From Cavia porcellus (Eukaryota > Chordata > Mammalia > Rodentia > Caviidae), in contig NW_026947547.1 in the NCBI RefSeq assembly GCF_034190915.1, positions 1,338,001-1,402,000 of the forward strand: a stretch of DNA of 64,000 nt, in the 5' to 3' direction. Both the position numbers and the translations under genes were made by a program. Within the stretch, counting starts at the first letter, position 1. Each line of letters opens with the position of its first letter. The notes under the pieces were generated by a model that saw only the letters and a list, made by a program, of their open reading frames with translations, had not been told where the DNA came from and ran no database searches. Shown in pieces: positions 23,403 to 35,018 of the stretch.

Positions 23403-23939
23403 AGTTTTGGGTTAAGGTTGTGTAAGTATTAGAGTTAGCTTTAATTTTATGGTTAGGGTTAGGGTTAGGGTTCAGTTAAGGTTATGGTTTGGGTTAGAAT
23501 TAGGGTTAGGTTTAGGGTTGGGTTAGGGTTGTTTAGGGTTAGGGTTAGGATTAATCTTAGGGTTAGGGTTAAGGTTAGGGTTGTTTTAGGTTGGTTTCTG
23601 TTAGGTTTAGGGTTAGGGTTCGTGTTGGGTTAGGTTTGGGGTTAGTGTTAGTGTTATGCTTAGCGTTAGGGTAAGGTATAGTGTTAGGGCTATGGTTGTG
23701 TTAGGGTTAGGGTTATGACGATGATTAGGGTTAGGTTTAGTGTTGGGTTAGGTTTAGGGTTAGGGTCAGGGTTAGGTTTAGGGTTAGGGTTTAGGGCTAG
23801 AATTGGGGTTAAGTTTAAGTTTAGGGTATATGTTGTTTTAACGTTAGGGTTAGGGTTAGGTTTAGATTTAGGTTTGGGTTAGTTTAGGTTTACGTTTAGG
23901 GTTAGTGTTATAGTGTTAGCTTCAGGGTTAGGGTTAGGG

Positions 23940-24910
23940 TTAGTGTTAGGTTGAGGGTTAGGGTTAGGATTAGGGTTATGGTTAGGGTTAGGGTTATGTT
24001 TAGTGTTGTGTTAGGTGTACGGTTAGGCTTAAGGTTATGTTTAGGGTAAATGTTTGGCTAAGGTTAGACTTTGGGTTAGGGTTAATTTTAGGGTTGGGTT
24101 GGGTAAGGTTTACGGTTAGAGTTAGTGTTATGGTTTGTGTTAGCGTCAGGGTTAGGGTTGTGCTAATGTTAGTGTTAGGTTTAGGGTTAGGTTTAGGTTT
24201 AGGGTTAGGGTTAAGGTTAGGTTTAGGGTTACGTTTAGTGTTGGGTTAGGTTTAGGGTTACGTTTAGAGTTAGGGTTACAGTTAAGGTTAGGGTTAGGGT
24301 TACGTTTAGTGTTGGGTTAGGTGTAGGTTTAGGGTTAGTGTTACGTTTAGGGTTAGGGTTAGTTTAGGGTAGGGGTTAGAGTTGGCATTGGGGTTAGGGT
24401 GTGGGTAAGGGTTACGGTTAGGGTTAGGGTTAGGGTGAGGGTTAGGGTAAATGTTGGGTTAAGGTTAGGGTTAGGGTTAGGTTTAGATTTAGGGTTAGGA
24501 TTTGGGGTAGGTTTAGAGTTGGGTTAGGGTTAGGGTTGGGTTAGGTTTAGGGTTAGGGTTATGGTTGGGTTAGGGTTGGTGTTGGGGTTGTGGTTCGGGT
24601 TGGGGTTGTGTTCGGTTTGGATTTGAGGTTAGGGCTAGGTTAAGGGTTAGGGTTATGTTTAGGTTTACAGTTAGGTTTAGAGTTAGGTTTAGGGTTAGGT
24701 TTAGGTTTAGTGTTAGGATTAGGGGGAGTGTTTGGGTTAGGGTTAGCTTATGGTTAGGGTTAGGTTTAGTTTTTGGTTACGTTTAGGTTTAGGGTTAAGG
24801 TTGGGTTAGGATTAGGTTTAGGGTTAGGTTTAAGGTTAGGGTTAGAGTTAGGGTTTGGGTTACGTTAGGGTTATGGTTTGGGTTAGAATTAGGGTTACGT
24901 TTAGTGTTGC
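23940..24910 (+). repeat. P module in U3, spanning the identity drop
   Basis: The first ~0.75 kb is near-identical to the U1 and U2 copies. After about 24700 it loses 18 bases and substitutions become frequent. Confidence 0.78.
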
Positions 24911-26000
24911 TTTAGGGTTAAGCTTAGGGTTAGGGTTAGGCTTGGGATTAGAGTTAAGTTTGGGTTTGGTTAAGGATAGGGTTAGGTTTATGATCAGCAT
25001 TAGGTTTAGGTGTTAGGCTTAAGGTTAGTGTTTGGTTTAGGGTTAGGTATAGGGTTGGGTTCGGTTTCGGGTTAGGGTTAGGTTTAGGTTTGGGTTAGGT
25101 TTAGAATTAGGGTTGAGTTAGGGTTAGGGGTAGGTTTAGGGTTAGTTTTAAGGTTAGGTTTAGCGTTTGGTTTAGGGTTAGATTAGGGTTAGGCTTAGAG
25201 TTAGGGTTAGGGTTACCTTTAGTGTTGGGTTATGTGTAGGCTTAGAGTTAGTGTTAGGGTTAGGGTTAGTTTGAGGTTAGGGTTAGAGTTGGCTTTAGTC
25301 TTGAGTGGGTGTAAAGGTTAGGGTTAGGGTTAGGGCTAGGGTTAGGGTTTGAGGGTTAAGGTTAGTGTTGGAGGGTTAGGGTAAAATTTAGGGTTAGGGC
25401 TCGGTTTAGGTGTAGCGTTGGTTTAGGGTTAGGGTTAGGTTAGGTTTAGGTTTAGGTTTAGGGTTAGGGCTAGGTTTAGGATTAGTGTTGGGTTAGAGTT
25501 AGGGTTAGGATTAGGTTTACGGTTAGGATTAGGGTTAGGGGTTATGCTTATGGATAGGGTTAGGGTTAGTTTTGGGTTAGTGTTAGGGTTAGCCTTGGGG
25601 TTAGTTTTAGGGTGAGGGTGAGGTTTAGGTTAGGGTTAGGATTGGTTTAGAGTTAGGTTGACGATTAGGGTTAGGGTTAGGGTGAGGATCAGGGTCAGAG
25701 TCAGGGTTAGGGCTAGTGTTAGAGTTAGGGTTAGGGATAGGTTTAGGGTTAGGGTTGTGTTAGTGTTAGGGATAGGGATAGTGTTAGGGTTGAATAAGGT
25801 TTAGGGTTAGGGTTAGGGTTAGGGTTAGGCTTATGTTTTAGGTTAGGGTTGGGTTAATTTTATTATTAGGGTTCGGGTTGGGTTAGTGTTAGGGTTAGGG
25901 CTAGGGTTAGGGTTACGTTTGTGTTAGGTTTTGGGTTAGGTTAGGGTTAGGGTTAGGGTTAAGGTTAGGGGTAGGGTTAGATTTAGTGTTAGGATTAGGG

Positions 26001-26620
26001 TTTCATTAGTGTTAATGTTATGGTTTGGGTTATGGTTAGGGTTGGGGTTGGGGTTAGGTTTGTGGTTGTGGTTGGCGATAGGTTTAGGGCAAGGTTTAGG
26101 GATAGGGTTAGGGTTAGGGTTCGGTTTAGATTTGGTTAGAGTTGGTTAGGGTAAGTGTTAGGATTAGGTTTTTATGTAGGGTAGGGTTAGTGTTAGGGTT
26201 AGGGTTAAGGGTGGGTTAGGGTTAGTGTTAGGGTTACAGTTAGGGTTAGGTTTAGGGTTAGATTTACGTTTAGGGTTAGGGTCGGGTTTCAGGTTAGGGT
26301 TAGGGTTAGGCTTTTGGTTAGGTTTAAGTTTAGGGTTAATTTAGGGTTGGTTTCGGTTGTTTAGGGGTAGGGTTAGACTTAGGTTCAAGCTTTGGTTTAG
26401 GGTTAGGGTTAGATTTAGTGTTAGGTTTAGTGTCAGGTTTGTGTTCCGCTTAGGGTTAGGTTTAGGCCTATGGTAGGGTAACGGTAGCGTTAGGTCTAGT
26501 GTACTCTTATCGTTAGGGTTATGGTTATGGTTAGGGTTAGGCTTCGTGTTGGGTTATGTTTAGGGTTAGGGTTAGGGTTGGGTTAGGGTTGCTGTTGGGG
26601 TTGGGTTTGGGTTAAGTTTA
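26001..26620 (+). repeat. Core module M6 (diverged equivalent of M2)
   Basis: It has M2-type landmarks in order, with the marker at 26501-26512. It is clearly more diverged than M4, placing it beyond the identity drop near 24.7 kb. Confidence 0.85.
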
Positions 26621-28218
26621 GGGTGAGTTTTAGGGTAAGGGTTACGGTTAGTTTAGGGTTACGGTTAGGGATAGGGTTAGGGTTGGGTTTGTGTTAGGGT
26701 TAGGGATAGATTTAGGGTTGGGTTAGGGTAGGGTTTGCTGTTGTGTTTTGGTTTGGGGTTGGCGTTGGGGTTAGGGTTAGGGTAAGTGCTAGGGTTAGGG
26801 TTAGGGTTAGGGTTAGGGTTAGGTTTGGTTAGTGTTGGTTAGGCTTAGGGTTAGGGTTAGAGTTAGCATAAGAGCTAGGATTAGGTTTAGAATTAGAGTT
26901 AGGGTGAGGGTTTAGGGTTGGGGATAGGGTTAGGGTTAGGGTTAGGTTTAGTTTTGGTGAGGGGTCGTTAGGGATAGGGTTAATGTTAGCATTACAGTTA
27001 GGTTTAGATTAGGGTTGAGGTTAGGTTTAGGGTTAGGGTTATGGTTGGGATTAGAGTTACGGTTGGTTTGGGTTAGGGTTAGGGTTAGGTTTATGGTCAT
27101 CATTAGGTTTAGGTGTTAGGGTTAGGGTTAGTGTTTGGGTTAGGGTTAGGTATAGCTTTGGCTTTGGTTTCGGGTTAGGGTTAGGTATAGGGTTGGGTTA
27201 GGTTTAGAATTAAGGTTGGGTTAGGGTTAAGGTTAGGGTTAGCGTTAAGGTTAGGGTTAACGTTTGGGTTAGGGTTAGATTTGGGTTAGGCTTAGAGTTA
27301 GGGTTAGGGTTACGTTTAGCGTTGGATTAGGTGTAAGTTTAGATTTAGTGTTACGGTTATGGTTAGGGTTAGTTTAAGTTTAGGGTTAGAGTTGGGGTTA
27401 GCCTTTTGGTGGGGGTAAGGGTTAGGGTTAGGGTTAGGGCTAGGATTAGGGTTAGGCTTAGGGTTTGAGTGTTAGGGTTAGTGTTGGAGGTTTAGGGTAA
27501 AATTTAGGGTTAGCGCTCAGGTTATGTGTAGCGTTCTGTTTAGTGTTAGGGTTAGGTTAGGTTTAGGTTTAGGGTTAGGGCTAGGGTTAGGATTAGTGTT
27601 GGGTTAGAGTTAGGGTTAAGGTTATCATTGGGGTTAGTGTTAGCGTGAGGGTGAGGGTTAGGTTAGCGTTAGGATTGGGTTAGAGTTAGGGTGAGAATTA
27701 GGCTTAGGGTTAGGGTGAGAATCAGGGTCAGGTTCAGGGTTAGGGCTAGCGTTAGAGTTAGGGTTAGGTTTAGGTTTAGGGTTAGGGTTGTGTTACGGTT
27801 AGGTTTAGAGTTAGGGTTAGGGTTAGGGTTTGGGCTAGGATTAATATTATTGGGTTATGGTTATGGTTAGGGTTTGGGTTTCATTTGGCTTAGGGTTAGG
27901 TTTAGGGTTAGGGTTGTGTTAGTGTTAGGGATAGGGTTAGTGTTAGGGTTGGGTTAGGGTTAGGGTTAGGGTTAGAGTTATTGGGTTATGTTTGGGTTAT
28001 GGTTAGGTTTTGGTTGGGTTAGGGTTAGGCTTAGGGTGAGGGTTAGGGTTATGTTTTGGGTTAGGTTTGGGTTACGGTTAGTATTAGGGTTCGGGTTGGG
28101 TTAGTGTTAGGGTTAAGGCTAGGGTTAGGGTTATGTTTGTGTTAGGTTTTGGGTTAGGTTAGTGTTAGGAATAGCTTTAAGTTTAGGGGTAGGGTTAGAG
28201 TTAGTGTTAGGGTTAGGG

Positions 28219-28872
28219 TTTCATTAGTATTAGTGTTATGGTTCAGGTTATGGTTATGGTTGGGATTGGGGTTAGGGTTGTGGTTGTGGTTGGCTATAGG
28301 TTTAGGGCAAGGTTTAGGGATAGGATTAGGCTTAGGGTTTGGTTTAGATTTGGTTAGGGTTGGTTAGTGTAAGTGTTAGGCTTAGCTTTATGGGTAGGGT
28401 AGGGTTAGTGTTAGGTTTAGGTTTAGGGTTGGGTTAGGGTTAGTGTTAGGGTTATAGTTAGTGTTAGGGTTAGGGTTAGATTTACGTTTAGGGTTAGGGT
28501 TGGGTTTCAGGTTAGGGTTAGGGTTAGGCTTTTGGTTAGGTTTAAGTTTAGGGTTAATTTAGGGTTGGTTTTGGTTGGTTAGGGTTAGGGTTAGGCTTAG
28601 GCTTAGGCTTAGGTTTAGGGTTATGGTTAGATTTAGGGTTAGGTTTAGTGTCAGGGTTGTGTTACGGTTAGGGTTAAGGTAAGTGTTAGGTTTAGGCCTA
28701 TGGTAGGGTAAAGGTAGCGTTAGTGTTAGAATACTCTTATCATTAGGGTTATGGTTATGGTTATGGTTAGGGTTTGTGTTGGGTTAGGTTTAGGGTTAGA
28801 GTTAGGGTTGGGTTAGGGTTGCTGTTGGGGTTGTGCTTCAAGTTGGGGTTGGTGTTGGGTTTGGGTTTAAGG
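28219..28872 (+). repeat. Core module M7, without a counterpart in U1 and U2
   Basis: This is a complete M module with the marker diverged at 28731 (ATACTCTTATCA). It lies between N (27691) and P (about 29500). In U1, U2 and U5 the sequence passes from N to P without an M module, so this copy marks a structural difference between units. Confidence 0.83.
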
Positions 28873-29499
28873 TTAGGGCTATGTTAAGGGTTAGCTTTAG
28901 GGTTAGGGTTAGGTTAAGGGTTAGTGTTTGGGTTAGGGTTAGCTTTAGGGTTAGGGTTAGGTTTAGTTTTGTGTTAAGGTTGGGTTAGTATTAGGGTTAG
29001 GTTTCAGTTTAGGGTTAGGGTTATGGTTAGGGTTAGGTTAAGGTTATGGTTTGGGTTAGAATTAGGTTTAGGTTTAGGGTTGGGTTAGGGTTGTTTACGG
29101 TTAGGATTAGGATTAATCTTATGGTTAGGGTTAAGGTTAGGGTTGTTTTATGTGGTTTCGGTTAGGGTTAGTGTTAGGGTTCGTGTTGGGTTAGGTTTAG
29201 GGTTAGCGTTAGGGTTATGCTTAGCGTTAGGGTAAGCGATAGTGCGAGGGCTATGTTTGTGTTAGGGTTAGGGTTATGGTTAGGGTTTGGTTTATGTTTA
29301 GTGTTGGGTTAGTTTTAGGGTTAGGGTCAGGGTTAGGTTTAGGGTTATGGTTTAGGGCTAGAATTAGGGCTAAGTTTAAGTTTAGGGTATATGTTGTTTT
29401 AACCTTAGGGTTAGGGTTAGGTTTAGGTTTAGGTTTGGGTTGGTTTAGGTTTATGGTTAGGGTTAGTGTTATAGTGTTAGGTTCAGGGTTAGGGTTAGG

Positions 29500-30475
29500 G
29501 TTAGTGTTAGGTTGAGGGTTAGGGTTAGGACTAGGGTTATGGTTTGGGTTAGGATTACGTTTAGTGTTGGTTTAGGTGTACGGTTAGGCTTAGGGTTATG
29601 TTTAGGGTAAATGTTTAAGGTTAGACTTAGGGTTAGGGCTAATTTTACGGTTGGGTTTCGTAAGGTTTACGGTTAGAGTTAGTGTTATGGTTTGTGTTGG
29701 CATCAGGGTTACGGTTAGGGTTAGTGTTAGGTTTAGGGCTAGGTTTAGGGTTAGGGTTAGGTTTAAGGTTAGGGTTAGTGTTACGTTTAGTGTTGTGTTA
29801 GGTTTAGGGTTAAGTTTAGAGTTAGGGTTACAGTTAAAGTTAGGGTTAGGGTTACGTTTAGTGTTTGGTTAGGTGTAGGTTTAGGGTTAGTGTTACGTTT
29901 AGGGTTAGGGTTAGTTTAGGGTAGGGGTTAGAGTTGGCATTGGGGTTAGGGTGTGGGTAAGGGTTACGGTTAGGGTTAGGGTTAGGGTGAGGGTTAGGGT
30001 AAATGTTGGGTTAAGGTTTAGGTTTAGGGTTAGGTTTTGGGGTAGGTTTAGAGTTGGGTTAGGGTTAGGGTTAGGGTTGGGTTAGGTTTAGGGTTAGGGT
30101 TATGGTTGGGTTAGGGTTGGTGTTGGAGTTGCGATTCGGGTTGGGGTTGGGTTCGGTTTGGATTTGAGGTTAGGGTTAGGTTAAGGGTTAGGGTTAGGTT
30201 TAGGTTTACAGTTAGGTTTAGAGTAAGGTTTAGGGTTAGGGTTAGGTTTAGTGTTAGGGTTAGGGTTAGGATTAGGTGTAGTGTTTGGTTTAGGTTTAGC
30301 TTATGCTTAGGGTTAGGTTTAGTTTTCGGTTACATTTAGGTTTAGGGTTAAGGTTGGGTTAGGATTAGGTTTAGGGTTAGGTTTAAGGTTAGGGTTAGAG
30401 TTAGGGTTTGGGTTACGTTAGGGCTATGGTTTGGGTTAGAATTAGGGTTAGGTTTAGGTTTGGGTTAGGGTTAAG
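29500..30475 (+). repeat. Second P module in U3, full-length type
   Basis: This has the TTGGCATTGGGG stretch (about 29935) that the second copies in U1 and U2 lack, but is missing part of the following TTAGGG-rich link. It follows core module M7. Confidence 0.74.
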
Positions 30476-30831
30476 AATAGGGTTAGGGTTAGGGTTAGCG
30501 TTGGTTTGCGTTAGGTTTACGTTTAGAGTTAGTGTTGGTTAGGTTTAGAGTTAGTGTTAGGGTTATACTAAACGTTAGGTTTAGGGATAGTGTTAGGGCT
30601 AGAGTTGTGTTAGGGTTAGGATTAGCTTAGGGTTAGGTTTAAATGTAGGGTAAATGTTTGGTTAAAGTTATGGTTAGGGTTATGGTTAGGGTTGGCTTAT
30701 GGTTGTGTTGTGTTAGGTATACGGATAGGGTTATTGTTATGGTGAGTGTTAGGTTAAGGGTTAGGGTTAGGGTTATGGTTATTGTTAGGTTTATGTTTAG
30801 GATTAGGGCTAGGGTTAGGATTATGGTTAAG

Positions 30832-31497
30832 GTTGCTTCAGGTTTGTGGATGGGGTTAAGGTTGTGGTTGTGGTTGGGATTGGCGTTAGGTTTAGAACAA
30901 GGGTTAGGGATAGGGTTAGGGTTAGGGTTTGGTTTAGATTTGGTTAGGGTTTTTTAGGGTAAGTGTTAGGGTTAAGTTTACGGGTCGGCTTAGGGTTAGT
31001 GTTAGGGTTAGGGTTACGGTTGGGTTAGAGTTAGTGTTAGGGTTACAATTAGGGTTAGGTTTAGGGTTAGTGTTGGGTTTGGTTTAGGGTTTTGGTTAAG
31101 GATGGTTTAGGGTTAGGATTTGGTTGCAAGTTAGCGTTAGGGATAGGCTTTTGGTTAGGTTTAGGGTTAGGGTTAATTTAGGGTTGGTTTGGGTTGGTCA
31201 CGGTTAGGGTTAGGGTTAGGGTTAGGGTTAGGCTTAGGTTTAGGGTTAGCGTTAGGTTTAGTGTTCAGTTTACTGTTAGGGTTGTGTTACGGTTAGGGTT
31301 AGGGTTAGGGTTAGTTTTAGGGCTATGGGAGGGTTAGGGTAGTGTTAGAGTTAGGCTACGATTATCGTTAGGGTTATGGTTAGGGTTAGGGTTAGTTTTC
31401 GTGTAGGGTCATATTTAGGCTTAGTGTTCAGGTTAGGTTAGGGTTGTTGTTGGGGTTGAGTTTCGGGTTGGGGTTGGGATTGGATTTGGGTTTGAGG
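30832..31497 (+). repeat. Diverged core module M' of U3
   Basis: Has the M' landmarks, with GTTGCTTCAGG at the start. It is more diverged from the U1 copy than the U2 copy is. Confidence 0.82.
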
Positions 31498-31643
31498 TTA
31501 GGGCTAGGTTAAGGATTACGGTTAGGTTTAGGGTTAAGGTTAGGTTTTAGGGTAAGTGTTAGCGTTAGGGTTGCGTTACTGTTAGGTTTAGGGTTAGGGC
31601 TATGGTTAGGTTTAGGTTTAGGTTTAGGTTTATGGTTAGGGTT

Positions 31644-32045
31644 GCATTAAAAGATGGGGTTGGGTTTAGGGTTGTGGTTTTGGTTAGGGTTGGGGTTAGG
31701 GATAGGATAAGGGTTAGGGATAGGGTTAAGTTTAGGGTTAGATTTGGTTATTGTTTGTTAGGTTAAGTCTTAAGGTTAGGGTTACCGGTAGTCTTAGGTT
31801 TAGTGATAGGTTTAAGGTTAGTGTTAGTTTGGCTAGTGTTAGGGTTATGGTTAGCATGATTTTATAGTTAGGTTTAGGGTTTGGGGTTAGGTTTAGGGAT
31901 AGGGATAGGGTTAGGGTTAGGGTTATTGTTCGATTAGTGTTAGGGTTAGGGTCAGGGTTAGCGTTAGGGTTAGGGATAGGGTTAGGGATACTATTAGAGG
32001 TAGGGTTATCTAAAGTGTTAGAGATACCGTTAGGGTTGGGTTTGG
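31644..32045 (+). repeat. Partial core module M'' of U4
   Basis: Diverged, with the landmark TACCGGTAG preserved near 31783. The 82-codon open frame of the other copies is broken here. Confidence 0.75.
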
Positions 32046-33491
32046 GTTATGGTTAGGGTTAGGGTTAGGCTTTGGGTTAGGGTATGGGTCAGAGTTAGGG
32101 TTAGGGTAAGTGTTGGGTTATGGTTAGAGTTTAGGTTTAGGGTTAGGTTTTAGTGTTGGGTTAGGGTTAGGTTTAGTTTTGGTTAGGGTTCATTACAGAT
32201 AGGGTTAGGGTTAGGGTTACGGTTAGGTTTAGATTAGGGTTCGGGTTAGGCTTAGGTTTAGGGTTAGGGTTGGGATTAGAGTTAAGGTTGGTTTGGGTTA
32301 AGGTTAGGGTTAGGCTTATGGTCAGCATTAGGTTTAGTTGTTAGGGTTAGGGTTAGTGTTTGGGTTAGGGTTAGGTATAGGGTTGGGTTCGGTTTCGGGT
32401 TAGAGTTAGGTTTAGGGTTGGGTTAGGTTTAGATTTAGGGTTGGGTTAGGGTTAGGGTTAGGGTTAGGGTTAGGGTTAGCATTAAGGTTAGGTTTAGCGT
32501 TTGGGTTAGGGTTAGATTAGGGTTAGGCTTAGATTTAGGGTTAGGGTTACGTTTAGTGTTGGGTTAAGTGTAGGCTTAGAGTTAGTGTTAGGGTTAGGGT
32601 TAGTTTGAGGTTACGGTTAGAGTTGGCGTTAGTCTTGAGTGGGTGTAAGGGTTAGGGTTATGGTTAGGGCTAGGGTTAGGGTTTGAGGGTTAGGGTTAGT
32701 GTTGGAGGGTTAGGGTAAAATTTAGTGTTAGGGCTCGGTTTAGGTGTAGCGTTGGTTTAGGGTTAGGGTTAGGTTAGGTTTAGGTTTAGGGTTAGGGCTA
32801 GGGTTAGGATAAGTGTTGGGTTAGAGTTAGGGTTAGCATTAGGTTTACGGTTAGGATTAGGGTTAGGGGTTATGCTTATGGATAGGTTTAGGGTTAGTTT
32901 TGGGTTAGGGTTAGGGTTAGCCTTGGGGTTAGTGTTAGGGTGAGGGTGAGGGTTAGGTTAGGGTTAGGATTGGGTTAGAGTTAGGGTGAGAATTCGGGTT
33001 AGGGTTAGGGTGAGAATCAGGGTCAGGTTCAGGGTTAGGGCTAACGATAGAGTTAGGGTTAGGGTTAGCTTTAGGGTTAGGGTTAGGGTTAGGGTTAGGG
33101 TTAGGGTGGGGGCTAGGATTAATATTATTGGGTTATGGTTATGGTTAGGGTTAGGGTTATGTTTGGCTTAGGGTTAGGTTTAGGGTTAGGGTTGTGTTAG
33201 TGTTAGGCTTGGGTTAGGGTTAGGGTTAGTGTTAGGGTTAGTGTTAGAGTTATTGGGTTATGGTTAGGGTTAAGTTTAGGTTTATGGTTGGGTTTGGGTT
33301 AGGTTAGGGTGAGGGTTAGGGTTATGTTTTGAGTCAGGTTTGGGTTAGGGTTAGTATTAGGGTTCAGGTTGGGTTAGTGTTAGGGTTACGGCTAGGGTTA
33401 GGGTTAGGTTTGGGTTAGGTTTTGGGTTACGTAAGAGTTAAGGTTAGGGTTAAGGTTATGGGTAGGGTTAGAGTTAGTGTTAGGTTTAGGG

Positions 33492-34151
33492 TTTCATTAG
33501 TGTTAGTGTTATGGTTCGGGTTATGGTTAGGGTCGAGGGTTGGGGTTAGGGTTGTGGTTGTGGTTGGCGATAGGATTAGGGCAAGGTTTAGGGATAGGGT
33601 TAGGTTTAGGGTTATGTTTAGATTTGGTTAGGGTTCGTTAGGGTAAGTGTTAGGCTTAGGTTCATGGGTAGGGTAGGGTTAGTATTACGGTTAGGTTTAG
33701 GGTTGGGTTAGGTTTAGTGTAAGGGTTACAGTTAGGGTTGGTTTAGGTTTAGATTTACGTTTATTGTTAGGGTTGGGTTTCATGTTAGGGTTAGGGTTAG
33801 GCTTTTGGTTAGGTTTAAGTTTAGGGTTAATTTAGGGTTGGTTTCGGTTGGTTAGGGTTAGGGTTAGGCATAGGCTTAGGCTTAGGTTTAGGGTTAGGGT
33901 TAGATTTAGGGTTAGGTTTAGTGTCAGGGTTGTGTTACGGTTAGGATTAGGGTTAGGGTTAGGGTTAGGTTTAGGCTTATGTTAGGGTAAAGGTAGCATT
34001 AGGGTTAGGGTACTCTTATCGTTAGGGTTATGGTTATGGATAGGGTTAGGGTTCGTGTTGGGTTAGGTCTAGGTTTAGGGTTAGGGTTGGGTTAGGGTTG
34101 CTGTTGGGGTTGTGGTTCAGGTTGGGGTTGGGGTTGGGTTTGGGTTTAAGG
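33492..34151 (+). repeat. Core module M8
   Basis: Complete, with the marker at 34010-34021. N is 506 bases upstream. It is joined at its right end almost directly to a partial P module. Confidence 0.85.
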
Positions 34152-34204
34152 TTAGGGTTAGGTTTAGGGTTAGGGTTAGGGTTAGGGTTAAGGTTAGGGT
34201 TAGG

Positions 34205-34905
34205 GTTACATTTAGTGTTGGGTTAGGTTTAGGGTTACGTTTAGAGTTAGGGTTACAGTTAAGGTTAGGGTTAGGGTTACGTTTAGTGTTGGGTTAGGTG
34301 TAGGTTTAGGGTTAGTGTTACGTTTAGGGTTAGGGTTAGTTTAGGGTAGGGTTAGAGTTGGCATTGGGGTTAGGGTGTGGGTAAGGGTTACGGTTAGGGT
34401 TAGGGTTATGTTGAGGGTTAGGTTAAATGTTGGGTTAAGGTTAGGGTTAGGGTTAGGTTTAGATTTAGGGTTAGGTTTTGGGGTAGGTTTAGATTTGGGT
34501 TAGGGTTATGGTTGGGTTAGGTTTAGGGTTAGGGTTATGGTTGGGTTAGGGTTGGTGTTGGGGTTGCGGTTCGGGTTGGGGTTGTGTTCGGTTTGGATTT
34601 GAGGTTAGGGTTAGGTTTAAGTTTACAGTTAGGTATAGAATTAGGTTTAGGGTTAGGTTTAGGTTTAGTGTTAGGGTTAGGGTTAGGATTAGGGGTAGTG
34701 TTTGTGTTAGGGATAGCTTATGGTTAGGGTTAGGTCTAGTTTTCGGTTACGTTTAGGTTTAGGGTTAAGGTTGGGTTAGGATTAGGTTTAGGGTTAGGTT
34801 TAAGGTTAGGGTTACAGTTAGGGTTTGGGTTACGTTAGGGTTGTGGTTTGGGTTACAATTAGGGTTAGGTTTAGTGTTGGGTTAGGGTTAAGCTTAGGTT
34901 TAGTG
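34205..34905 (+). repeat. P module fragment in U4
   Basis: It begins partway through P, equivalent to about 3780 in U1, directly after core module M8, and runs to the GGTTAAGCTTAGG landmark. The M8-P join lies in a TTAGGG-rich stretch at 34160-34210. Confidence 0.74.
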
Positions 34906-35018
34906 TTAGGCTTGGGATTAGAGTTACGTTAGGGTTGTGGTTTGGGTTAGAATTAGGGTTAGGTTTAGTGTTGGGTTAGGGTTAAGCTTAGGTTTAGTGT
35001 TAGGCTTGGGATTAGAGT
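34831..35018 (+). repeat. 94-base tandem duplication
   Basis: 34831-34924 and 34925-35018 are identical apart from one base (ACAATT versus AGAATT). The 94-base period is not a multiple of six, unlike the 42-base case, so this was not slippage by whole hexamers. Near-identity in a diverged neighbourhood makes it recent. Confidence 0.93.

Larger units (their letters stand above)
20490..31504 (+). repeat. Higher-order unit U3 (11.0 kb): near-identical first 4.2 kb, diverged remainder
   Basis: From 20490 to about 24700 this matches U1 at an offset of about 20490 with very few changes. The reading frames at 20756 and 22881 translate identically to those at 266 and 2391, and the frame at 24037 identically to that at 13833. 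Beyond about 24.7 kb the order of motifs still follows U1, but substitutions become frequent and there are deletions, for example near 25.79 kb and at 26.86 kb, where about 0.65 kb of U1 is missing. It contains an additional core module (M7, 28219) between N (27691) and P (about 29500) that U1 and U2 lack. It ends with M' at 30832-31497. Confidence 0.85.

Noticed and set aside
30658..30957. 99-codon frame with a slightly more varied sequence (CCVRYT near its start)
   Set aside because: The same residues appear in frames at 9466, 19687, 40033 and 46226 because all lie at the left edge of M'. The variation is that of degenerate repeat, with no domain or plausible coding structure.
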